Counted from the first letter of the stretch, positions 1 through 8,640 are shown. The stretch is 50,239 nucleotides of DNA from Ruminococcus sp. (GCA_004556705.1 SFGA01000006.1:1-50239); one strand, 5' to 3'. A program made the numbers and translations. The notes: generated from the letters alone by a model not told the origin.

Positions 1-351
1 GCGGTGCTAAACTTTCAGTGCCCCTTTCAGGGGCTAAGCCAGTAATCGCCCCTTATAGGGGCTGTGCAAACCACCGGTTCAACCGGTGGTCATGATTTTG
101 CTGTGAATTGGCAGGCGACCGCAGGTCGCCCCTACGGTTATACGAAATTTTTTAATGTCATATTAGTCGTAAATCATTACATATCAACAACAATCCAGGG
201 CGGGAGCAAATTCTCCCGAATTCAGGCACCCTTTTGTCTGCTTCGCAGACATTTCCCCTAATAGGGGAATAACCCCCGCCCTACATCATTGGATATATAA
301 TTCAATCCGTGCGAAGTACCAAATTTTGCGGATTTTGCACAACCGCATTTC
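1..351. other. Gene-free, palindrome-rich intergenic sequence
   Basis: No credible gene is seen here. The stretch holds several short GC-rich inverted repeats: the CCCCTTATAGGGG palindrome near 51-63, an ACCGGT-centred palindrome at about 70-92, a GCGACCGCAGGTCGC palindrome near 115-130, and pieces of the GGGCGGGAGCAA / CCCGCCCTACAT repeat family at about 198-284. Related sequences recur at 6811-7250 and 11010-11300. The open frame through 64-261 has no ribosome binding site and follows the repeats, so it is not called. Confidence 0.6.
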
Positions 352-488
352 AGCCTCCCTTGTGTAAAGGGAGGTGGGTTGCCGTAGGCAACTCGGAGGG
401 ATTGTGAGGTTGATTTTATATAATTTTGTAAAATCCCTCAGTCATTTTTTTGTTCCAAAAAAACGACAGCTCCCTTTACAAGGGAGCC
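352..488. repeat. MITE-like repeat, copy A
   Basis: A roughly 137-bp unit bounded by imperfect terminal inverted repeats, CCTCCCTTGTGTAAAGGGAG on the left and CTCCCTTTACAAGGGAGCC on the right, with a core containing GGAGGGATTGT and AAATCCCTCAGTCATTTTT. The same unit occurs in the opposite orientation at 6851-6985 and 11135-11267, and a shorter-stemmed variant at 6655-6786. It carries no coding capacity. Confidence 0.75.
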
Positions 489-514
489 TTTCACGGACAA
501 CCGCATTTCAGCCA

Positions 515-557
515 CAAAAAAACGTCCTTATGAACACTCGGTCATAAGGACGTTTTT
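515..557 (-). terminator. Rho-independent terminator of the DHHW gene
   Basis: A 16-bp perfect stem (AAAAACGTCCTTATGA with its complement) around an 8-base loop, followed on the minus strand by a T-rich tract. It lies about 20 bp past the stop codon of the gene ending at 576. The stem has runs of A and T on both sides, so it could act in both directions. Confidence 0.85.
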
Positions 558-575
558 GCTGTTTAACACTAATAC

Positions 576-1697
576 TTACTTATTTATAATATTATTAAGC
601 GCTGTCATATACTTTGAGTTTGACGGTGCCATAAGGTAGTTTATAAACAAAATCTCGTTTATGCCGTTGTTGTTTACAAACTCTGTAAGGTTCATATCCT
701 TTACACCGTCCTGTCTCGGGTCGAGGACATAAACCTCGTTGTAATTTTCAAGCAGGAACGGCACCATTGCATTGCCGTATGACTCCTTGATAACAAGTAT
801 CTTCTTGCCGTTCTGATTTGAGGTTACTATCCTTTCAAGCGGCTTGTCGCCCTGAATAAAGCACATATACTTGCTTGAGGTGTCCGTGATATTCGTTGAA
901 ATAATGCGTAGCGTCTTGCCGTCGGTCATATCGGGAGTCGAATAAAACTCGCCCGAAGCCTCAACGATTGGCATAAAGTATTCAACGTAATCGGGATTAT
1001 TTTTAAGATTTTCGCTGTTCGTGTAGCGATACATTGTGCCGACAAAATTGTCGAGCCTGCCGCTTTGATAAGCTGAAAGCGGAGCGTGCGACAATCCGTT
1101 TTTATCGCAGAATGCCGAATAAGCGTAATATGCGCCTCTCGCCGTCCAGTGATGGTCTGTTCTGAAATAAATGTAGTCGTCCGTGTGCTGTAAAAGAGCC
1201 GAGTATGCGTCGATTGACGTAACGCTCGGGGAAAGCTGAGAATACGCAATGTTTATTCCGTCGGGTGCGGAGTGACTGCCCGTCCTGTATTCCTTGGGTC
1301 CGTAAAATGCAATTCTTGTCGGCACGAGCATACAATAAACCTTTTTGTCGGGAACTTTTGCGGCAAAGGTGTTGATTGCCGCCGCATATTCGCCGAGCCT
1401 CGTCTTTGCGATAGAATACATTTCCATTGCGGAGTCGGGGAAAACTATAATTGAATTTGTAATCTGATAGTCGCCCGTCTGTGCAAAGGCTGTGGTCGAG
1501 GGCTTCGGCGCTTCGGTCGTCGCTTCAGGCTGTGTCTGCGACTCCGACTCGGGTGCCTGCGTAGTCGCCTCAACCGTTGTGTCGGCAGGTTTAGGGGCAG
1601 GGGCGTCGGGCGCCTTAACTACAGCGAAAATTATGATTATCGCCGCAAGAAGCATCTCAATACTTCCTATCAATTTTCTTGAATTAGTAAGCTTCAT
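576..1697 (-). CDS. DHHW-family membrane-anchored SGNH/AlgX-like protein
   Basis: A 373-residue protein with one N-terminal membrane segment (about residues 9-28), then a Pro/Thr/Glu/Gln-rich linker (about 30-70) and an extracytoplasmic domain. The domain contains the DHHW signature at about 181-184, inside RTDHHWTARGAYYAY. This is the family hallmark, and the Asp-His pair resembles the catalytic pair of AlgX/AlgJ acetyltransferase-like SGNH proteins. The later segment ILVIKESYGNAMVPFL fits a family Ser block. Such proteins are thought to act on cell-surface polysaccharides, but the substrate is unknown. The start is supported by GAGGAA seven bases upstream. It lies 18 bp downstream of the phosphoesterase gene on the same strand, so the two are probably co-transcribed, followed by the terminator at 515-557. 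Confidence 0.8.
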   Translation of the reverse strand: MKLTNSRKLIGSIEMLLAAIIIIFAVVKAPDAPAPKPADTTVEATTQAPESESQTQPEATTEAPKPSTTAFAQTGDYQITNSIIVFPDSAMEMYSIAKTRLGEYAAAINTFAAKVPDKKVYCMLVPTRIAFYGPKEYRTGSHSAPDGINIAYSQLSPSVTSIDAYSALLQHTDDYIYFRTDHHWTARGAYYAYSAFCDKNGLSHAPLSAYQSGRLDNFVGTMYRYTNSENLKNNPDYVEYFMPIVEASGEFYSTPDMTDGKTLRIISTNITDTSSKYMCFIQGDKPLERIVTSNQNGKKILVIKESYGNAMVPFLLENYNEVYVLDPRQDGVKDMNLTEFVNNNGINEILFINYLMAPSNSKYMTALNNIINK

Positions 1698-1715
1698 TTA
1701 TTATTCCTCAAATGT

Positions 1716-2405
1716 TTAGACTTTTTCGCCCGTTTCGGCATTGATGATATTCTTGAAAACTCCGATATGTGTGCTTGAAATATATTTGTCTGTGTGCAGG
1801 CTTCCGAAATACCACTTGTCAAACTCGCAAGAGTCCGAAAGCTCCTCAAAATATGCATTGAGGGCGCTTACACGGAGCGTGTCGTAGTCCTTTAATTGCA
1901 AAAAGCCCTTAATTCTTGTCGGAGGCTCGTGCGTGATTACCATATCGACCTTGTAATTGTGCTTTTCAAGGTTCTTAACGCCCTCCAAAAGCTCCTCCTG
2001 AGTGGGAATTTCGTCCTTAGACCAGCCGTTTTCGTCCGTTCTTATGTCAATGTCGGGACTTTCGCCGCCGCCCATTGTAAACACGGTTTTGCCGTCTATT
2101 TCAAACACCTGACCTCTTAAAAGATGATAGAGGTTGCCGTATATTTTATGAACCTTTCCGCCGTTCCATTCGCTTACCTCATAGTTGTTGAGAAGCTTGA
2201 AATTCTCGTGAGTACCGTCGATAAAGCAAATGTTATATTTTCTTTTGCCGAGCTGACGGATGATTTTCTGCTCTCTTTTGCTATTATCCCACAAAAAACC
2301 GAAATCTCCGCAAATAATAAGCGTATCGCCTGCTTTAAGTGCACGAAGCCTTGAAAGCGAAAGTCGTTCGGCGTCTGCGTGAGTGTCGCCGGTAACATAA
2401 ATCAA
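1716..2405 (-). CDS. Calcineurin-like metallophosphoesterase
   Basis: About 229 residues. It starts directly with the metal-binding motif GDTHAD, followed by GDFGFLWDN, GTHENF and THEPP, which are the ordered ligand blocks of the calcineurin-like phosphoesterase fold. Substrate cannot be told. A longer frame runs upstream to 2498, but those residues are Lys/Tyr/Ile-rich, overlap the divergent dacF promoter and have no counterpart in the fold. I chose a TTG at 2405 because it sits ten bases after GAGG and places the first beta strand at the N-terminus. It precedes the DHHW gene in a two-gene operon. Confidence 0.75.
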   Translation of the reverse strand: MIYVTGDTHADAERLSLSRLRALKAGDTLIICGDFGFLWDNSKREQKIIRQLGKRKYNICFIDGTHENFKLLNNYEVSEWNGGKVHKIYGNLYHLLRGQVFEIDGKTVFTMGGGESPDIDIRTDENGWSKDEIPTQEELLEGVKNLEKHNYKVDMVITHEPPTRIKGFLQLKDYDTLRVSALNAYFEELSDSCEFDKWYFGSLHTDKYISSTHIGVFKNIINAETGEKV

Positions 2406-2429
2406 ATTGTTCACATCCTCAAAAATAAA

Positions 2430-2458
2430 TTGATATTTATATATATATTTGTTATAAT
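2430..2458 (+). promoter_or_regulatory. Sigma-A-type promoter for the carboxypeptidase gene
   Basis: TTGATA at 2430-2435 and TATAAT at 2453-2458 with a 17-bp spacer, about 50 bp before the proposed TTG start at 2511. Confidence 0.7.
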
Positions 2459-2510
2459 GACTGTGATATATAATACACTTTTTTTTAATTGTTTTCAAGG
2501 GGTGTTTTTG

Positions 2511-3899
2511 TTGAAAAAAGTCTTATCCTTAATTTTATGCGTTTTACTCGTTTTTTCTTCGGCGCTGTGCGTTCCGTCTTACGCTTCGTACAATTCCGAG
2601 CTTGACACGGAAGCGGATATTGCACTTTTGTTCAGCCTTGACGACGGCACGGTAATTTTTGACAAAAACGCAGATAAGGTAACTGCGCCAGCTTCTCTTA
2701 CAAAGATAACAACGGCGATTTTAACCCTTGAAAACTGCCCCGACCTTGACACGGTCGTAACCGTTCCGCAAAAGGCTATCAAGCTCTTGAACGGCACAGG
2801 CTCTTCAATGGCAGGTCTTAAAGCGGACGAGCAGGTAACGGTCAGGCAACTTCTCTACTGTATGCTTGTGAAATCCGCAAATGAAGCCGCAAACACCCTT
2901 GCGGATTATATCGGCGGAGGGGATATTGACAAATTTGTCGGTATGATGAATGATTTTGTCGTTTCACTCGGCTGTCAGAATACGCATTTTGACAATCCGC
3001 ACGGACTCGACTCCGACGGTCAGTACACCACCGCAAACGATTTAGCTCTTATAGTAAAGCACGCCCTTACAATTCCCGCTTTTCTTGAAATCTGCAACGT
3101 TTACAGGTACAAAATGCCTGCGACAAACCTTTCTCCCGAGCGTAATTTTACTTCGACAAACTGGATGATAAATCCGAACTTCAAAACCTATTATTATGAG
3201 TACGCACAGGGCATTAAAACGGGTACGACAAGCAAGGCAGGTCATTGCTTCATTTCAAAGGCGAGCAAGGACGGCTACAATTACGTTTGTATCATTATGG
3301 GCGCACCTGCAAGAGACGTCAACGGCGACGGCAACGACGAAAACTGCGCCTTCCTTGAGGCTAAAAAGCTGTATAAGTGGGTGTTTGACAATATCAGACT
3401 TCAAAAAATTGCCGACACCACAAGGATTGTAACCGTAATCGACGTTAAGCTCTCGCTTCGCACTGACCACGTAAGACTTGTGCCTGCAAACGACGTTACG
3501 GCTCTTGTTCCTGTCGGAACAGACGGCTCGAGCGTGTTAATTGAGCCTATCCCCGAGGAGACGCCGACGGTAATCAACGCACCGATTAAAAAGGGTGAAA
3601 AGGTCGGCAGAGCAAGGATTATGTATGCTCAAACTGAAATTGCAACGGTTGACCTTGTGGCGGCTGAGGACGTAAACGTAAACATATTTTTATGGATCGT
3701 AAACATCTTTAAGAATGTATTTACTTCGCCATTCTTCATTGTTCTTGCCGTGCTTGCAATAATCGTTCTTGCGGTCTATCTTATATCGCTTTACAAGAAT
3801 AAGAGCAGGCGTAAAAAGCAGCATAAGAAACCGAAGGTGTATTTGAGTACCTCAAGCTCAAAGCGTCGCAGACCGCCTCAAAACAACAGAAGAAGATAA
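2511..3899 (+). CDS. dacF: D-alanyl-D-alanine carboxypeptidase (DacF/DacB-like PBP)
   Basis: A 462-residue peptidase S11 protein that trims the terminal D-Ala of peptidoglycan stem peptides outside the membrane. A Sec signal peptide covers about residues 1-24. The serine-type PBP motifs appear in order: SLTK (catalytic Ser and Lys), SAN, and KTGTTSKAG. A C-terminal beta domain is followed by a membrane segment (about 405-428) and a strongly basic tail. The open frame extends upstream to 2379, but that part covers the promoter; the TTG at 2511 follows AAGGGGTG by six bases and gives a proper signal peptide, with TTG 2508 as an alternative. In a spore former this type is often DacF, which affects cortex cross-linking, but a vegetative DacA role is equally possible. 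Confidence 0.85.
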   Translation: MKKVLSLILCVLLVFSSALCVPSYASYNSELDTEADIALLFSLDDGTVIFDKNADKVTAPASLTKITTAILTLENCPDLDTVVTVPQKAIKLLNGTGSSMAGLKADEQVTVRQLLYCMLVKSANEAANTLADYIGGGDIDKFVGMMNDFVVSLGCQNTHFDNPHGLDSDGQYTTANDLALIVKHALTIPAFLEICNVYRYKMPATNLSPERNFTSTNWMINPNFKTYYYEYAQGIKTGTTSKAGHCFISKASKDGYNYVCIIMGAPARDVNGDGNDENCAFLEAKKLYKWVFDNIRLQKIADTTRIVTVIDVKLSLRTDHVRLVPANDVTALVPVGTDGSSVLIEPIPEETPTVINAPIKKGEKVGRARIMYAQTEIATVDLVAAEDVNVNIFLWIVNIFKNVFTSPFFIVLAVLAIIVLAVYLISLYKNKSRRKKQHKKPKVYLSTSSSKRRRPPQNNRRR

Positions 3900-3904
3900 A
3901 TTAA

Positions 3905-3946
3905 AGCTCCGCAGTAAGTTCAAATACTAACTGCGGAGCTGTTTTT
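3905..3946 (+). terminator. Rho-independent terminator after the carboxypeptidase gene
   Basis: An 11-bp perfect stem (AGCTCCGCAGT and its complement) with a loop of about 14 bases, followed by GTTTTT. It lies between converging genes and its T-run touches the nagA stop codon. Confidence 0.85.
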
Positions 3947-5096
3947 ACGCTAATTTTCCGTTTAGCATAACAGACGAAACTTCAACGTTTTCGTCGAAAA
4001 GAATTATATCTGCATCGTAGCCCTCTGCGATTTTACCCTTATATGCGTCAACGCCGATTACCCTTGCAGGTGTGAGCGTCATCATTTTAACCGCCTCGGT
4101 AAGCGGGACGCCGACTGTCTTATACATATTTCTGACAAGCCTTGCGCCGTTTGCCGTGCTTCCTGCAAGACAAGAACGGTCGGCAAGCTTCATAACCTCG
4201 TCCTCATATACGACCTTTACGCCGTTTTTCTGCGTGAACTCCTCGCCCTCGTTCATATCAAACGCCGAAAATTCAAGACCGTCTGTGATAAGATACATCT
4301 TGTCAGAGCCCTTTGCCTTGTAGATAAGCCTCAAAACGCCGACGGGCAAATGCACTAAGTCGGAAATCGCCTGAACGGAAAATCTGTCATCAGAAAGTGC
4401 CGCCTCGACTGTTCCTGCTCTCCTGAACACGCCCTCCTTATAGCAAGAGGTGCAAGCGTTGTAAATGTGTGTAATGTCCGAAAAGCCGTGATTTAGCGAC
4501 TCGTAAGCCGTATCATAATTCCCCGAGGAATGAGCAACACTTGCGACAATTCCACGCTTTGCAAGCTCCTCGCCAAGCTCAAAAGCTCCGTCAAGCTCGG
4601 GCGCTACACCCATCATTTTAACGGTGTCGCCGTATTCGTCTAAAAAGTCGGTGTAATTCGTTTTGCTCGGTACAAAAAGATTGTCTGTACTCTGCGCACC
4701 GCACATTTTAACCGACAAAAACGGACCTTCCAAATGTGAGCCTAAAATATTTCTGTTTTCGCTCATTGCAAGTCGGGTGTTCGCACAAACTACGCTTAAC
4801 TGTGAAAGCGGAGCCGCCAAAGCGGTCGGCAAAATCGAAGTCGTGCCGTATTTTGCGTGCGCCCTTGCCATATTTAGAATATCGTCCTTCGTGCCCATTG
4901 CGGAAAATCCTCCGCCGCCGTGAACGTGCAGGTCAATAAAGCCTGCCGACAAAAAGCGACCGTTTCCGTCGATTGTTTCGGCATTAGGACAGTCGATTTC
5001 TTCTGCGATTTCAACGATTTTTTCACCCTGCGTCAAAACCTCAAGTTCTTTTATTTCATTTTCAAGTATAACCTTGACATTTTTATAAAGATACAT
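3945..5096 (-). CDS. nagA: N-acetylglucosamine-6-phosphate deacetylase
   Basis: A 383-residue amidohydrolase that removes acetate from GlcNAc-6-P during recycling or catabolism of amino sugars. Visible motifs are HVHGGGG (metal ligands), HLEGPF, AHSSG, HIYNA and TDGLEFSAFD carrying the catalytic Asp region, all in the order expected for NagA. The frame continues 20 codons upstream, but the ATG at 5096 has AAGGAG eight bases before it and starts in the usual small beta domain. It lies 13 bp after the YfcE-like gene, so the two form an operon. No nagB or sugar PTS gene is seen here. Confidence 0.9.
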   Translation of the reverse strand: MYLYKNVKVILENEIKELEVLTQGEKIVEIAEEIDCPNAETIDGNGRFLSAGFIDLHVHGGGGFSAMGTKDDILNMARAHAKYGTTSILPTALAAPLSQLSVVCANTRLAMSENRNILGSHLEGPFLSVKMCGAQSTDNLFVPSKTNYTDFLDEYGDTVKMMGVAPELDGAFELGEELAKRGIVASVAHSSGNYDTAYESLNHGFSDITHIYNACTSCYKEGVFRRAGTVEAALSDDRFSVQAISDLVHLPVGVLRLIYKAKGSDKMYLITDGLEFSAFDMNEGEEFTQKNGVKVVYEDEVMKLADRSCLAGSTANGARLVRNMYKTVGVPLTEAVKMMTLTPARVIGVDAYKGKIAEGYDADIILFDENVEVSSVMLNGKLA

Positions 5097-5109
5097 ATAT
5101 TTCTCCTTA

Positions 5110-5580
5110 TCAAAGATTAGCGGTATGGCAAAGTACCGTTTTTGTTTTTTCATCAATGTCTACAATTCCGTATTCGCCCTTGTAAATTGCACCAGGACAC
5201 ATAAAATACACTCCTGCCATATATTCGACTCTCGGTATATGCGTGTGCCCGTAAAGAATTACATCCGCATTGTTTTCCATAGCGATTTTTTGAAGCAAAT
5301 CTGTAGAATATTTAACGCCCTTTGTATGACCGTGCAGGGCGTATATTTTTTTGTCCGAAAGAAAGCAGGTTGTTTCAGCGGGAAGCGAAGAGCCGAAATC
5401 GTTGTTTCCCTTTACGGCAATAAGAGGTTTCATATCGATTATATTAAGGTTTTGAGGCATAAACAAATCTTCCTCGCCATCGCCCAAATATATAAACATA
5501 TCGGCGTTTCTGTGCAACGATAAAAGCATATTTATACTTGCGCTGTCGCCGTGCGAGTCGGAAAAAACAACTGCTCTCAT
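5110..5580 (-). CDS. YfcE/MJ0936-type phosphodiesterase
   Basis: A 156-residue protein with the compact metallophosphoesterase motif set of the YfcE/MJ0936 family: FSDSHGD near the N-terminus, YLGDGEEDL, KGNNDFG, LHGHTKG and YGHTHIP. These residues bind two divalent metals, and family members cleave phosphodiesters in vitro with poorly known natural substrates. Length matches the family. The start at 5580 is preceded by AAGGAGAAT. It is the first gene of the operon with nagA and diverges from the small-protein operon at 5639. Confidence 0.85.
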   Translation of the reverse strand: MRAVVFSDSHGDSASINMLLSLHRNADMFIYLGDGEEDLFMPQNLNIIDMKPLIAVKGNNDFGSSLPAETTCFLSDKKIYALHGHTKGVKYSTDLLQKIAMENNADVILYGHTHIPRVEYMAGVYFMCPGAIYKGEYGIVDIDEKTKTVLCHTANL

Positions 5581-5638
5581 TCATATTCTCCTTTTGCTTA
5601 ACATAAAAATATTATATCAAATATCGGAGGTTATTGCA

Positions 5639-5854
5639 ATGAAAAACGATATGAGCGCAAGCGATTTTATTGAAGAATTCAAAAAGAATAAAGCTAAAAA
5701 GGATTTAGGCAGGTATTTGACGGAGAAATTGAACGAGGAGCAGTCGAACAGGCTGAATGCCGTTTTGAACGACGAAAAAGCCTTGAACGAATTGCTTTCG
5801 AGTGAGAAAGCACAGAGGATAATAAAGGAGCTGACGGGGGATGACAATGGATAA
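5639..5854 (+). CDS. Small hypothetical protein, first of a three-gene operon
   Basis: A 71-residue, charged, probably all-helical cytosolic protein with no signal or membrane segment. I do not recognise a named family. The ATG at 5639 follows CGGAGG by eight bases, which is preferred over an upstream start at 5594. Its end overlaps the next gene by up to 14 bases, indicating translational coupling. The text DFIEEFKKNKAKKD suggests an amphipathic helix. Confidence 0.7.
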   Translation: MKNDMSASDFIEEFKKNKAKKDLGRYLTEKLNEEQSNRLNAVLNDEKALNELLSSEKAQRIIKELTGDDNG

Positions 5855-6170
5855 CATAAACGATTTGTTGAATTCAATCAGTCCGCAGGATATGGAACGG
5901 CTCAAGGGCGTTGCTTCGTCGCTTATGAGCAGCGAAAAAGAGAGCAAAAAGCCAGAGCAAAGCACCGACGGAATATCGGCACTTTTCGGCAATGACACGG
6001 CAAATATGCTGATGAAGGTTGCAACGCAAATGAACACCGATAACGATAAAACGGCGTTTATTAAGGCACTTGAACCGTTGTTGAGCGAGGAACGACGGAC
6101 AAAGGCTGAGGAAGCGATGAAGTTCCTGCGCCTTATGGACGCACTTCCTTTATTGAGAGGACTGTTTTGA
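5841..6170 (+). CDS. Small hypothetical protein, second of a three-gene operon
   Basis: A 109-residue helical protein with no recognised domain. It contains NDLLNSISPQDMERLKGVA near the start and a hydrophobic end (LLRGLF). Two starts are possible: ATG 5841 (ten bases after AAAGGAG) and ATG 5847 (six bases after a run of five G). Both overlap the preceding stop. The stop TGA at 6168-6170 shares its A with the start of the third gene, so the three are clearly expressed together. It is predicted cytosolic. Confidence 0.7.
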   Translation: MTMDNINDLLNSISPQDMERLKGVASSLMSSEKESKKPEQSTDGISALFGNDTANMLMKVATQMNTDNDKTAFIKALEPLLSEERRTKAEEAMKFLRLMDALPLLRGLF

Positions 6171-6616
6171 TGAAAGAGTATAATTTTGACGAGATGCAGG
6201 AAATGCAGGCAAAGGCACTTGAAAGAGTGAGAGAAATGCAAGCGAGGGCGCAAAATGTCGCAAAGCAGGCGGAACGGGAGTTGTCCGACGAAAAGAAGAA
6301 TGATCAAAACGGCAAAAAAGACGAAAACACATATAAGGAAAATTTCTATAACGCCGTAAGGTCAACGCCCAATAAAAACAGAATTCAAATGCCCGTTGAC
6401 CTGCCCGAAAGCAAATCCTACGAGTCGTTCAAGGAGTATTTTGAGCCGATAAACCAAAAGGCGAAGCAGGAAACTGAAAAATCGACAAAGGCGGATTTAC
6501 TCGACACGGTTTTCAAAGAGCCGGACAAAGCGTTGCTGCTTGCTCTGCTTTTGCTCTTGCAGTCGGACGGCGCAGACGAGGAATTGCTTATGTCGTTGCT
6601 GTATATAATGCTGTAA
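6170..6616 (+). CDS. Small coiled-coil hypothetical protein, third of a three-gene operon
   Basis: A 148-residue protein. Residues about 5-50 are rich in Glu, Gln, Met, Ala and Arg with heptad-like spacing, suggesting a coiled coil. The middle is polar, and the C-terminus is a Leu-rich hydrophobic helix (LLLALLLLLQ, about 121-130) followed by LLMSLLYIML, which may be a membrane- or partner-binding hairpin. The ATG overlaps the previous stop as TGATG, preceded by GAGAGGA. Function unknown. The order of two short helical proteins then a coiled-coil protein suggests a complex. Confidence 0.7.
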   Translation: MKEYNFDEMQEMQAKALERVREMQARAQNVAKQAERELSDEKKNDQNGKKDENTYKENFYNAVRSTPNKNRIQMPVDLPESKSYESFKEYFEPINQKAKQETEKSTKADLLDTVFKEPDKALLLALLLLLQSDGADEELLMSLLYIML

Positions 6617-6654
6617 AAGGGGAATTATGAAATTGATGAATTGATAGAGATTAA

Positions 6655-6786
6655 GGCTCCCTCTGACGAGGGAGCTGTCGTTTTTCGTAGAAAAATGACT
6701 GAGGGAGAGAAAGCAATAAACATCAAACTTTCGTTATCTCTCCCTCAGTTTCGCTACGCTCAACAGCTCCCTCGTCAGAGGGAGCC
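6655..6786. repeat. MITE-like repeat, copy D, with perfect terminal inverted repeats
   Basis: A 132-bp unit whose two ends (6655-6678 and 6763-6786) are perfect 24-bp inverted repeats of each other. Each end contains its own small palindrome, CTCCCTCTGACGAGGGAG. The core carries the GAAAAATGACTGAGGGA block shared with copies A, B and C. No open frame of useful length. Confidence 0.8.
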
Positions 6787-6816
6787 TGTGTTTCATCAAA
6801 TTTGAAAATCTATGCG

Positions 6817-6845
6817 ACCGTAGGGACAGGGCTTGCCCCTGTCCG
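6817..6845. repeat. GTAGGGACAGGGC palindromic repeat
   Basis: A short inverted repeat, GGGACAGGGC followed by GCCCCTGTCC around TT. Similar units occur at 7076-7106, 7133-7162, 11101-11129 and 11274-11300, always in gene-free sequence. Confidence 0.65.
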
Positions 6846-6850
6846 ACAAA

Positions 6851-6985
6851 GGCTCCCTTGTAAAGGGAGCTGGCATTTTTTGCAGAAAAATGACTGAGGG
6901 ATTTTTACAAAATCAGATAAAATCAACCTTACAATCCCTCCGCCTCATGTTCGTTCGGCACCTCCCTTTACACAAGGGAGGCTGA
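6851..6985. repeat. MITE-like repeat, copy B
   Basis: A 135-bp unit in reverse orientation to copy A. It begins GGCTCCCTTGTAAAGGGAGC and ends CCTCCCTTTACACAAGGGAG, and its core GAAAAATGACTGAGGGATTT is shared with copy C. An internal GTTCGTTCGGCAC arm replaces the GTTGCCGTAGGCAAC arm of copy A. Confidence 0.75.
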
Positions 6986-7352
6986 AATGCGGATTGCGGA
7001 CAGGGCTTGCTGCCGCCGTTGGATTGTTGTTGATATATGATAATTTATGGCTGATATGATATTAAAATATTCGCACAACCGTAGGGACAACCCTTGCGGT
7101 TGTCCGTGATTTGATTTAATATGCAATTTGTTGCGGACAGGGGCGAGCCCTGTCCCTACGGTATGATATCGAATTTAATTTGATAACAACCGTTAGTTAT
7201 CATATATTCGTTAATTATTTCGGCAGGAGCAAGCCCCTGCCCTACATTGTGGGATATAATTTTTCACTCCGTGCGAAGCACCTGCTTCTTTTCACTCTTA
7301 ACTTTTCTCTGCCCGTCAGTCATGGCAAGCCGCCTACCGTGCATAAAGTCCG
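6986..7352. repeat. Repeat-filled intergenic stretch
   Basis: No gene is supported. It contains two GTAGGGACA palindromic units (7076-7106 and 7133-7162, in opposite orientation), a GCAGGAGCAAGCCCCTGC palindrome near 7221-7240, and the phrase CACTCCGTGCGAAGCACCTGC near 7265, which resembles CAATCCGTGCGAAGTACC at 303-320. The open frames at 7180-7371 and 7247-7468 run through these repeats and are rejected. Confidence 0.55.
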
Positions 7353-7396
7353 ACAAAAACAAAACCCTTGAAAATGCGCTTGCAAATTCAAGGGTT
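7353..7396 (-). terminator. Rho-independent terminator of the oad operon
   Basis: A 10-bp stem (AACCCTTGAA and its complement) with a 14-base loop, followed on the minus strand by TTGTTTTT. It lies just past the oadB stop codon. Confidence 0.8.
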
Positions 7397-7418
7397 GATT
7401 TTATAGGGGTTATATCAG

Positions 7419-8627
7419 TTATTGGAAAGTCAAAAGCAAGAAGCCTGCCGCAACTGCCGAGCCGATAACGCCTGCAACGTTCGGTCCCATAGCGTGCATA
7501 AGAAGGAAGTTTGAGGGGTTGTATTTTCTGCCCTCAACCTGCGAAACACGAGCAGCCATAGGAACTGCCGAAACGCCTGCCGAACCGATAAGGGGATTTA
7601 CCTTTCCCTTTGTGATTACGTTCATAAGCTTTCCGAAAAGTACACCGCCTGCGGTTGAGAAAGCGAATGCGATAAGACCGATAACGATAACAAGGATTGT
7701 CTTAATGTCAAGGAAAGTCTTACCCTCAGCCGTAGCGCCGACTGTAACGCCGAGCATAATTGTAACGATATTGCAAAGTGCATTCTGTGCAGTGTCGGAA
7801 AGTCTGTCTGTAACGCCAGACTCCTTAAAGAGGTTACCGAGCATAAGCATACCGATAAGCGGAGCTGTTGACGGAATAATAAGAACACAGAGAACAGTAA
7901 CAACTATCGGGAAGATAATCTTTTCTGCCTTGCTGACGGTTCTCAACTGATCCATCTTGATTTCACGCTCTTTTTTGGTGGTCAAGAGCTTCATAATCGG
8001 GGGCTGGATAAGCGGAATAAGCGCCATATATGAATAAGCCGCAACTGCGATAGGTCCTAAAAGATGCGAAGCAAGCTTACCTGTAAGATAAATTGCCGTA
8101 GGACCGTCTGCACCGCCGATAATAGCGATTGACGCTGCTTCCTGTGCGGTAAAGCCGTCGAATACGAAATTACCGATTCTAAATTCGGGAATAACGATTG
8201 CTATAAGGAAAGCAACATAGATACCGAGCTGTGCCGCAGCACCTAAAAGAAGGCTTGAGGGGTTTGCAAGAAGCGGACCGAAGTCTGTCATTGCGCCGAC
8301 GCCCATAAAGATAAGGCAGGGGAATATACTCGACTTAACACCGCAGTAAATAAGCCTTAAAACGCCCGAATCGTACCAATGAGCGCTTGCGTCAAGAACC
8401 TCTCCGCCCGGGGTTGCGATTGATAACGGGTCATACATAATTTCAGGGTAAACGTTTACAAGAAGCATACCGAATGCGATGGGAAGAAGCAGCAACGGCT
8501 CAAACTTCTTGACGATAGCGAGGTACAAAAGAACGAATGCAATCGCTATCATAACCCAGTTTTGCCAAGAAAGTGCGGCAAAACCCGAGGTCTGAAATAT
8601 TTCAGCAATGGAAGTTATAATCGACAT
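7419..8627 (-). CDS. oadB: Oxaloacetate decarboxylase beta subunit (Na+ pump)
   Basis: A 402-residue polytopic membrane protein of the sodium-pumping decarboxylase beta family. It decarboxylates carboxybiotin and exports Na+. Conserved pieces include GGADGPTAIY (the re-entrant loop with the essential Asp) and GSAGVSAVPMAARV near the C-terminus; about ten hydrophobic helices are visible. The longer upstream frame is rejected in favour of the ATG at 8627, which follows GGAGGAG. It is the last gene of the oad operon, 13 bp after the biotin carrier, followed by the terminator at 7353-7396. Beta subunits of oxaloacetate, methylmalonyl-CoA and glutaconyl-CoA decarboxylases are similar; the alpha subunit decides the substrate here. 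Confidence 0.92.
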   Translation of the reverse strand: MSIITSIAEIFQTSGFAALSWQNWVMIAIAFVLLYLAIVKKFEPLLLLPIAFGMLLVNVYPEIMYDPLSIATPGGEVLDASAHWYDSGVLRLIYCGVKSSIFPCLIFMGVGAMTDFGPLLANPSSLLLGAAAQLGIYVAFLIAIVIPEFRIGNFVFDGFTAQEAASIAIIGGADGPTAIYLTGKLASHLLGPIAVAAYSYMALIPLIQPPIMKLLTTKKEREIKMDQLRTVSKAEKIIFPIVVTVLCVLIIPSTAPLIGMLMLGNLFKESGVTDRLSDTAQNALCNIVTIMLGVTVGATAEGKTFLDIKTILVIVIGLIAFAFSTAGGVLFGKLMNVITKGKVNPLIGSAGVSAVPMAARVSQVEGRKYNPSNFLLMHAMGPNVAGVIGSAVAAGFLLLTFQ

Positions 8628-8640
8628 TTTTCGCTCCTCC

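Noticed and set aside
64..261. 65-residue open frame in the first intergenic region
   Set aside because: It runs through palindromic repeats, has no ribosome binding site and ends with repeat-derived residues.
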